A stretch of 64,000 nucleotides of DNA from NCBI GenBank assembly GCA_007570785.1, contig ML660201.1, positions 47,464,359-47,528,358 of the forward strand, written 5' to 3'. The notes below the pieces were generated by a model. That model had not been told where the DNA came from, did no database searches, and was given only the letters and a program-made list of their open reading frames with translations. This stretch comes from Antilocapra americana (taxonomy: Eukaryota; Chordata; Mammalia; Artiodactyla; Antilocapridae). Position numbers and translations under genes: made by a program. Positions 57,088 through 64,000 of this stretch are shown here, in pieces (the stretch's first letter is position 1; each line of letters begins with the position of its first letter).

Positions 57088-57096
57088 GCCTTTATG
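57088..57096 (-). promoter_or_regulatory. Weakened TATA box of CATHL6
   Basis: The minus strand reads GCATAAAGG, one A shorter than the GCATAAAAGG of all other copies, at the same distance from the start codon. Confidence 0.6.
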
Positions 57097-57446
57097 CTGT
57101 CTGAGCCCTGATGCAACGGCTCAACCAGGAGTCTTCCTGACCTGCCCCATCCCTGCCCTCCTCCCAGGGTATGAGATTGACTTGCCTCGGCCCCTGCTGT
57201 TGCCTCATGGGATTACTGGGCAGTGGGCAGGGAGGCCCCTGTGCAAGGTGAAGAAACGGTTTCTCCATTTCTCCATCTCCTGACAACGTCTTGGCCTTTC
57301 CTGGACCCCATGGGGAGTGTCATAGGCAGGGTTGCTCAAGAGGATTGAGTCCTCCTGGAGATGGAGGGCCACACACTATCTCCCCCCCCTCTGCCTCCAT
57401 GCCTCAGGAGTCAGTGTAAAGGAGTGTATTCGCTATTCAAACTGCT

Positions 57447-57503
57447 TCATTGATATGTTAAAGATTTTGACTATGTGGACCATAACAAACTTTGGAAAAT
57501 TCT
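57447..57503 (+). mobile_element. BovB LINE fragment interrupted by L1
   Basis: The plus strand codes DYVDHNKLWKI, a BovB reverse-transcriptase segment (compare MDHNKPWKIL encoded around 14445). It is cut off by the T-run of the L1 at about 57504. The rest of the BovB would lie beyond the right edge of the window. Confidence 0.75.
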
Positions 57504-57813
57504 TTTTTTTTTTATTTATTATTTTTTTAATTGTTTTTGCCATACATTGTCATGATATCACCATGGGTTTACATATGCTTCCCCTCCGGAACCCCCCTCC
57601 CTCTTCCCTCCCTCCCCCCGGGAAATCTCGCTGCACCAGCCCCGAGCATCAGTCCTGGGCTGGCGATTGACTAGACATATGAAAATTAACATGCTTCAAT
57701 GCCCTTCTCCAATATCATCCCACCCTTACACTCATCCACAAAGTCCACGAGTCTATTCTATACATCTGCGTTCTTTTTGCTGTCTCGTATGTTGGGTTCT
57801 CGATACCGTCTTT

Positions 57814-60800
57814 CTAAATTCCATATATATGCGTTAATATACTATATTGTTGTTTTTGCTTCTGGCTTACTTCACTCTGGATAATGGGCTCCAGTTTCGT
57901 CCATCTGAGTAGAATTGCTTCAAATGAATTTTTTTTTAATGCTGAGTAATATTCCATTGTGTATATGTACCACAGCTTTCTTATCCATTCGTCAGTTGAT
58001 GGGCATCTAGGTTGCTTCCATGTCCTGGCTATTGTAAACAATGCAGCGATGAACATTGGGGTGCACGTGGCTCTTTCAATTCTGGTTTCCTCGGTGTATA
58101 TGCCCAGCAGTGGGATTGCTGGGTCATATGGCAGGTCTATTTGCAGCTTTTTAAGGAACCTCCACACTGTTTTCCATAGTGGTTGTACTAGTTTGCATTC
58201 CCACCAACAGTGTAAGAGGGTTCCCTTTTCTCCACATCCTCTCCAGCATTTATTGCTTGTAGACTTTTGGATGGCAGCCATTCTGACTGGTGTAAAGTGG
58301 TACCTCATTGTGGTTTTGATTTGCATTTCTCTGATAATGAGTGATGTTGAACATCTTTTCATGTGTTTGTTAGCCATTTTTATATCTTCTTTGGAGAAAT
58401 GTCTGTTAAGTTCTTTGGCCCACTTTTTAATTGGGTTGTTTATTTTTCTAGAATGGAGCTGCAGGAGTTGTTTGTATATTTTTGAGATTAATTGTTTGTC
58501 TGTTGTTTCATTGGCTATTATTTTCTCCCATTCTGAAGGCTGTCTTTTCACCTTGCTTATAATTTCCTTTGTTGTGCAAAAGCTTTTAATTTTAATTAGG
58601 TCCCATTTGTTTATTCGTGTTTTTATTTCCAATATTCTGGGAGGTGGGTCATGGAGTATCCCGCTTTGGGTTATGGCAGAGAGTGTTTTGCCTATGTTAT
58701 CCTCTAGGAGTTTTATAGTTTCTGGTCTTATACTTAGATCTTTGATCCATTTTGAGTTTATCTTTGTGTATGGTGTTAGAAAGTGATCTAGTTTCATTCT
58801 TTTACAAGTGGCTGTCCAGTTTTCCCAGCACCACTTGTTAAAGAGGTTGTCTTTTCTCCATTGTATATTCTTGCCTCCTTTGTCAAAGATAAGGTGTCCA
58901 TAGATGCGTGGATTTATCTCTGGGCTTTCTATTCTGTTCCATTGATCTATGTTTCTGTCTTTGTGCCAGTACCATACTGTCTTAATGACTGTGGATTTGT
59001 AGTATAGCCTAAATTCAGGTAGGTTGATTCCGCCCGTTCCATTCTTCTTTCTCAAGATTGCTTTGGCTATACGAGGTTTTTTGTATTTCCATACAAATTG
59101 AGAAATTATTTGTTCTAATTCTTTGAAAAAGACCTCTGGTAGCTTGATAGGAATTGCATTGAATCTATAGATTGCTTTGGGTAGTATACTCATTTTCACT
59201 ATGTTAATTCTTCCAATCCACGAACACGGCACATTTCTCCATCTGTTTGTGTCCTCCTTGATTTCTTTCATCAGTGTTTTATAGTTTTCTATATACAAGT
59301 CTTTTGATTCTTTAGGTAGAAATACTCCTAAGTATTTTATTCTTTTTGTTTCGATGGTGAATGGAATTGTTTCCTTAATTTCTCTTTCTGATTTCTCACT
59401 GTTAGTGTATAGGAATGCCAGGGATTTCTGTGTGTTGATTTTGTATCCTGAAACTTTGCTATATTCACTGATTAGCTCTAGTAATTTTCTCGTAGAGTCT
59501 TTAGGGTTTTCAATATAGAGGATCATGTCATCTGCAAACAGAGAGAGTTTTACTTCTTCTTTTCCAATCTGGATTCCTTTGATTTCTTTATCTGCTCTGA
59601 TTGCTGTGGCCAAGACTTCCAAAACTATGTTGAAAAGTAGTGGTGAGAGTGGGCACCCTTGTCTTGTTCCTGATTTCAGGGGGAATGCTTCCAGCTTTTC
59701 ACCATTGAGGATAATGTTTGCTGTGGGTTTGTCATATATAGCTTTTATTATGTTGAGGTATGTTCCTTCTATTCCTGCTTTTTGGAGGGTTTTTATCATA
59801 AATGGATGTTGAATTTTGTCAAAGGCTTTCTCTGCATCTATTGAGATAATCATGTGATTTTTATTTTTCAATTTGTTAATGTGGTGTATTACATTGATTG
59901 ATTTACGAATATTGAAGAAACCTTGCATCCCTGGGATAAAGCCTACTTGATCATGATGTATGATCTTTTTGATGTGTTGTTGGATTCTATTTGCTAGAAT
60001 TTTGTTGAGGATTTTTGCATCTAAGTTCATCAGTGATATTGGCCTGTAGTTTTCTTTTTTTGTGGCATCTTTGTCGGGTTTTGGAATTAGGGTGATGGTG
60101 GCCTCATAGAATGAGTTTGGAAGTTTACCTTCCTCTGCAATTTTCTGGAAGAGTTTGAGTAGAATAGGTGTTAGCTCTTCTCTAAATTTTTGGTAGAATT
60201 CAGCTGTGAAGCCATCTGGTCCTGGGCTTTTGTTTTTTGGAAGATTTCTGATTACGGTTTCAATTTCCGTGCTTGTGATGGGTCTATTAATATTATCTAT
60301 CTCTTCCTGGTTTAGTCTTGGAAAGTTGTACTTTTCTAGGAATTTGTCCATTTTATCCAGGTTGTCCAGTTTATTTGCATATAGTTGCTGATAATAGTCT
60401 CTTATGATCCTTTGTATTTCTGTGTTTTCTGTTGTGATCTCTCCGTTTTCATTTCTAATTCTGTTGATTTGGTTCTTCTCCTTTTGTTTCTTGATGAGTC
60501 TGGCTAATGGTTTGTCAATTTTATTTATCTTCTCAAAGAACCAGCTTTTGGCTTGGTTGATTTTTGCTATGGTCACTTTTGTTTCCTTTGCATTTATTTC
60601 TGCCCTGATCTTTAAGATTTCTTTCCTTCTACTAGACCTGGGCTTCTGCATCTCTTCCTTTTCTAGTTGCTTTAGGTGTAAAGTAAGGTCATTTATTTGA
60701 TTTTTTTCTTGTTTCCTGAGGTGAGCTTGTATTGCTATGAACTTTCCCCTTAGCATTGCTTTCACAGTGTCCCATAGGTTTTGGGCTGTTGTGTTTTCAT

Positions 60801-61632
60801 TTTCATTCGTTTCCATGCATAACTGAATTTCAGTTTTGATTTCTTCTGTGATTTGTTGGTTATTCAGCAGTGTGTTGTTGAGCCTCCATATGTTGGAAGT
60901 TTTGAAAGGTTTTCTCCTATAATTGATATCTAATCTCACTGCATTGTGGTCAGAAAAGATGCTTGGGATGATTTCAATATTTTTGAATTTATCAAGGTTA
61001 GATTTATGGCCCAGGATGTGATCTATTCTGGAGAAGGTCCCGTGTGCACTTGAGAAAAAGGTGAAATTCCTTGTTTTGGGGTGGAATGACCTATAGATAT
61101 CAATTAGGTCTAGTTGATCTATTGTATCATTTAAAGTTTGAATTTCCTTGTTACTTTTCTGTCTAGTTGATCTATCCATTGGTGTGAGTGGTGTATTAAA
61201 GTCTCCCACTATTACTGTGTTGTTGTTGATTTCCCCTTTCATACTTGTTAGCATTTGCCTTACATATTGTGGAGCTCCTATGTTAGGTGCATAAATATTT
61301 ATAATTGTTATTTCTTCTTCCTGGATTGATCCTTTGATCATTATGTAATGTCCATCTTTATCTCTTTTCACTGCCTTTATTTTAAAGTCTACTTTATCTG
61401 ATATGAGTATTGCCACTCCTGCTTTCTTTTGGTCTTTATTCGCATGGAATATCTTTTTCCAGCCTTTAACTTTCAGTCTATATGTGTCCCTAGGTGTGAG
61501 GTGGGTCTCTTGTAGACAACATATATAGGGATCTTGTTTCTGTATCCAGTCGGCCAATCTTTGTCTTTTGGTTGGGGCATTCAGCCCGTTTACATTTAAG
61601 GTAATTATTGATAAGTATGGTCCCGTTGCCAT
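57814..61632 (-). CDS. L1 ORF2 protein (endonuclease and reverse transcriptase)
   Basis: This frame of 1272 codons is of normal full length for a ruminant L1. The N-terminal endonuclease starts [19 protein letters not shown], with QETH and, near residue 225, SDHNAV. The reverse transcriptase has the motifs [35 protein letters not shown] and the catalytic FADDMILY. The C-terminal cysteine-rich segment is [18 protein letters not shown]. The protein nicks genomic DNA at TTTT/AA-like sites and copies L1 RNA in place. No frameshift or stop is visible, so the protein could be active. It starts 51 nt after the ORF1 stop codon and would be translated from the same bicistronic RNA. Confidence 0.96.
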   Translation of the reverse strand: MATGPYLSIITLNVNGLNAPTKRQRLADWIQKQDPYICCLQETHLTPRDTYRLKVKGWKKIFHANKDQKKAGVAILISDKVDFKIKAVKRDKDGHYIMIKGSIQEEEITIINIYAPNIGAPQYVRQMLTSMKGEINNNTVIVGDFNTPLTPMDRSTRQKSNKEIQTLNDTIDQLDLIDIYRSFHPKTRNFTFFSSAHGTFSRIDHILGHKSNLDKFKNIEIIPSIFSDHNAVRLDINYRRKPFKTSNIWRLNNTLLNNQQITEEIKTEIQLCMETNENENTTAQNLWDTVKAMLRGKFIAIQAHLRKQEKNQINDLTLHLKQLEKEEMQKPRSSRRKEILKIRAEINAKETKVTIAKINQAKSWFFEKINKIDKPLARLIKKQKEKNQINRIRNENGEITTENTEIQRIIRDYYQQLYANKLDNLDKMDKFLEKYNFPRLNQEEIDNINRPITSTEIETVIRNLPKNKSPGPDGFTAEFYQKFREELTPILLKLFQKIAEEGKLPNSFYEATITLIPKPDKDATKKENYRPISLMNLDAKILNKILANRIQQHIKKIIHHDQVGFIPGMQGFFNIRKSINVIHHINKLKNKNHMIISIDAEKAFDKIQHPFMIKTLQKAGIEGTYLNIIKAIYDKPTANIILNGEKLEAFPLKSGTRQGCPLSPLLFNIVLEVLATAIRADKEIKGIQIGKEEVKLSLFADDMILYIENPKDSTRKLLELISEYSKVSGYKINTQKSLAFLYTNSEKSEREIKETIPFTIETKRIKYLGVFLPKESKDLYIENYKTLMKEIKEDTNRWRNVPCSWIGRINIVKMSILPKAIYRFNAIPIKLPEVFFKELEQIISQFVWKYKKPRIAKAILRKKNGTGGINLPEFRLYYKSTVIKTVWYWHKDRNIDQWNRIESPEINPRIYGHLIFDKGGKNIQWRKDNLFNKWCWENWTATCKRMKLDHFLTPYTKINSKWIKDLSIRPETIKLLEDNIGKTLSAITQSGILHDPPPRILEIKTRINKWDLIKIKSFCTTKEIISKVKRQPSEWEKIIANETTDKQLISKIYKQLLQLHSRKINNPIKKWAKELNRHFSKEDIKMANKHMKRCSTSLIIREMQIKTTMRYHFTPVRMAAIQKSTSNKCWRGCGEKGTLLHCWWECKLVQPLWKTVWRFLKKLQIDLPYDPAIPLLGIYTEETRIERATCTPMFIAALFTIARTWKQPRCPSTDEWIRKLWYIYTMEYYSALKKNSFEAILLRWTKLEPIIQSEVSQKQKQQYSILTHIYGI

Positions 61633-61683
61633 TTATTTTATTGTTTTGGGTTCCAGATTATCTATCCCATCCGTGTTTCCTAT

Positions 61684-62610
61684 CTAGGCAAGTTCCTTTA
61701 GCATTCGTTGGAGGGCTGGTTTGGTGTTACTGAATTCTCTCAGTTTCTGCTTGTCTGAGAAAATTTTGAATTCTCCTTCAAATTTGAATGAGATCCTTGC
61801 TGGGTACAGTAATCGGGGTTGTAGATTGTTTTCTTCCATCACTTTAAGAATGCTCTGCCATTCCCTTCTGGCCTGAAGCGTTTCTGTTGAGAGATCAGCT
61901 GTTATCCTTATGGGATTCCCCTTGTGAGTTATTTTTTGCTTCTCCCTTGCTGCTTTTAATATTTGGTCTTTGTATTTGATATTTGTTAATTTGATTAATA
62001 TGTGTCTTGGGGTGTTCCGTTTTGGGTTCATTCTATTTGGGACTCTCTGTGTTTCTTGGACCTGAGTGGCTATTTGCTTCCCCAATTTAGGGAAATTTTC
62101 AACAATTATCTCTTCAAGGATTTTCTGATGGTCTTTCTTATTGTCTTCTTCTTCTGGGACTCCTATGATTCGAATATTGGTGCGTTTAATATTGTCCCAG
62201 AGGTCTCTAAGATTGTCCTCATTTCTTTTAATTCTTTTTTCATTTTTCCTTTCTGTTTCATTTATTTCTGCCATTCTGTCTTCTACCTCACTTATCCTGT
62301 CTTCTATCTCTGTTATTCTACTGTTGGTTCCCTCCAGGGTGTTTTTGATCTCATTTATTGCATTATTTATTGTATTTTGACTCTTTTTCATTTCTTCTAA
62401 GTCCTTGTTAAAGCTTACCTGCATCTTCTCAATCCTTGCCTGCAGGTTATTGAACTGCAGCTCTAACTTATTTTCCAGGTTTTGGATCATATTCACTATC
62501 TTTATTCGGAATTCTTTGTCAGGTAGACATCCTATCTCTTCGTCTTTTGTTTGGTCTAGGGGGTATTTATCCTGCTCTTTTACTTGCTGGGTATTTCTCT
62601 GCTTTTTCAT
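61684..62610 (-). CDS. L1 ORF1 protein (RNA-binding chaperone)
   Basis: This is a 308-residue frame. The order is a charged N-terminus, a long coiled coil (about residues 40-140, with repeated IEDRISEVEDR and KRNEDNLRDLW), an RRM-type region (RIIGVPEEE) and a basic C-terminal domain (GNPIRITADLSTETLQARR). It forms trimers that bind L1 RNA. The frame is intact and of normal length. Confidence 0.95.
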   Translation of the reverse strand: MKKQRNTQQVKEQDKYPLDQTKDEEIGCLPDKEFRIKIVNMIQNLENKLELQFNNLQARIEKMQVSFNKDLEEMKKSQNTINNAINEIKNTLEGTNSRITEIEDRISEVEDRMAEINETERKNEKRIKRNEDNLRDLWDNIKRTNIRIIGVPEEEDNKKDHQKILEEIIVENFPKLGKQIATQVQETQRVPNRMNPKRNTPRHILIKLTNIKYKDQILKAAREKQKITHKGNPIRITADLSTETLQARREWQSILKVMEENNLQPRLLYPARISFKFEGEFKIFSDKQKLREFSNTKPALQRMLKELA

Positions 62611-63479
62611 CTTGTTTATCTTGCTGTGTTGCCCCTTTATTGTGGGGGTTCCTCACTATGGGAGGGGTTAGATGTGTGGTTTGTAGAAGTTTCCTGGGTG
62701 GGAAAGCTTGTGTGGTGTTCTGGTGGGTGGATCTGGGTTTCCTCACTGTAACTAACAATGGAGTGTCCAGTAAAGAGATTTGAGGTGTCGGTGGACTTGG
62801 TTTGACCTTGGGCAACCTGTGTATTGAAGCTCCTGGCAGTGTTCCTACGTTGCTGGTGAATTTGCTTGGTATATCTTACTCTGGAGCTTGTTGGCCCTTG
62901 GGGGTTGATTAATTTCAGTTTTGGTATGGAGGAGGTTGATGAGTTCCTATCGATTAATTAACCCTTGGATCCAGGAGTTTTCTGGAATTCTCAGGGTCTG
63001 GGTTTAGTCTCCTGTCTTCCAGTAGCCTCAGGGCTCTTTTATCTCTGCACTGATGGTGGCAGAACCTCTAGTTTAGTGATGAGAAGTTTCTTCACAGTGA
63101 GGGACACCCTGTCAGGTACACAAAGTTACATGGCATGGACGAGAAGGAGAAGAGAGGAATCCGATGGTGAGGGAGTGAAGTGGCCAGTGATTGCTCCTCT
63201 GTGTGCCCTCCACAGCCTGGATCCCTTGGAGATGTTCACAGAGTTATATCGAAATGTGAAGAGTGTGGAAGGAGACAGAATTGACCAGAGAGAGAAAGGA
63301 GAGAGTCAGATGGATAGAGACAGATCCAGCCAGTGGTCAGTTATTTCAGTGTTCTTCACAGCTGGTAACTCTCAAGCAGAGTCCCAGAGTTGGGTAGAGA
63401 ATATACAGAGGGAGAGGACGTTGAAGGTGTCTTGGTAGGAGAAGAAAAGAGAAAAGAAAAAGAAAAAAAAAGAAAAAAG

Positions 63480-63890
63480 GAGATACAAGAATGGGGAGAG
63501 AGCAGTCAAGCCACTGATCTCGCTCCAAGGTAACGATGAGTATTGGAGCTTGGGTCCTTAAAGGTACAAAGTTGATACCCAATACTAATAGGCAAAGATT
63601 AAAAATCTAGAGTTAAGACGGGATTCTCAAAATACTATTACAAAGAAAAAGATAGAAAGAAAGATAAGGAAGAGAAAGAAAAACAAAAACAAAAACAAAA
63701 AAAAACAAAAAAAAAAAAGAGGAGAAATAAGAATGGGGAGAGAGCAGTCAAGGCAATGATCTCACTCCCAGGTAGCAATGGGTACTGGAGCTTGGATCCT
63801 TAAAGGTACAAAGTTGATACCAAATACTAATAAGCAAAGATTAAAAATCTAGAGTAAAGACTGGATTCTCAAAAGTACTATTATGAAAAA
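63480..63890. repeat. Tandem repeat of about 240 bp in the L1 5' UTR
   Basis: The unit beginning caagaatggggagagagcagtc at about 63486 recurs from about 63727 with few changes, including ggagcttggntccttaaaggtac and tactaataggcaaagattaaaaatc. Each unit is followed by an A-rich tract. Confidence 0.8.
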
Positions 63891-64000
63891 AAGAAAGAAA
63901 GAATGATAAAGAAGAAAATACAACAACACCACCACCAACAACAACAACAAAAATCAGTAAAAAAAAAAAAAAATTTTTTTTAAAAAAAAGGGGAAAAAAG

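Larger units (their letters stand above)
57504..64000 (-). mobile_element. Full-length LINE-1 (bovine L1 type), 5' end beyond the right edge
   Basis: The A-tail lies at 57504-57535 (T-rich on the plus strand), followed by the 3' UTR (to about 57813), ORF2, a 51-nt spacer, ORF1 and a long 5' UTR reaching the window end. Both reading frames are uninterrupted. The length (over 6.4 kb), the open frames and the clean tail point to a young, possibly retrotransposition-competent element. The 5' UTR holds A-rich tracts and a repeated unit of about 240 bp. The 5' boundary and the target duplication cannot be seen. Confidence 0.95.

Noticed and set aside
57959..58786. Plus-strand hydrophobic frame of 275 codons
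   Set aside because: It is the antisense of L1 ORF2 and has no independent support.

Overview
The window is a run of tandemly duplicated cathelicidin (CATHL) antimicrobial-peptide genes from a ruminant, all on the minus strand, followed on the right by a full-length LINE-1. The host is placed by BovB LINEs, BovB-tailed tRNA-Glu SINEs (Bov-tA type), CHR-type SINEs and bovine-type L1s, together with the bovid gene set bactenecin, indolicidin locus, Bac5 and BMAP-27. The mature peptides differ from those I know of cattle, sheep and goat. The dodecapeptide is cattle-like, but the Bac5, BMAP-27 and indolicidin-locus peptides are clearly diverged, so I infer a bovid or other pecoran that is not domestic cattle or sheep. 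A run of 10 Ns at 18046-18055 marks a draft-assembly gap.

Each intact gene has four exons. Exon 1 (about 198 nt) carries the signal peptide and the first part of the cathelin domain. Exon 2 (108 nt) and exon 3 (72 nt) carry the rest of the cathelin domain with its four cysteines. Exon 4 carries the short LQSV-type linker and the mature peptide. From left to right there are: the 5' exon of a gene running off the left edge (225-425); CATHL1/bactenecin (3719-5029); a CATHL4/indolicidin-locus gene with an unusual Trp/Pro/Phe/Arg peptide (10004-11294); a pseudogene that has lost exons 3 and 4 (16975-17887); a Pro/Arg-rich gene ending like porcine PR-39 (24479-26322); a CATHL2/Bac5 gene (34926-36303); a broken gene (47600-49138); and CATHL6/BMAP-27 (55210-57052). 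Start-to-start spacing ranges from 4.6 to 12.8 kb.

The intergenic DNA is a mosaic of blocks copied along with the genes: a proximal promoter block with a CATAAAAGG TATA box, one or two distal 5' blocks, and a 3' block ending in a CA microsatellite. These paralogous copies act as empty-site controls for younger insertions. They reveal a 5'-truncated L1 with a 14-bp target duplication (15888-16568), a small mariner element at a TA (23215-23275), SINEs with 10-14 bp target duplications, and a composite at 39110-40208 that looks like an L1-mediated 3' transduction.

From about 57504 to the right edge lies a minus-strand L1 with intact ORF1 and ORF2, inserted into a BovB fragment. The functional products would be secreted or granule-stored preproproteins of myeloid cells, whose C-terminal peptides are freed by proteolysis. 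The genes have separate promoters, so this is a gene family and not an operon.
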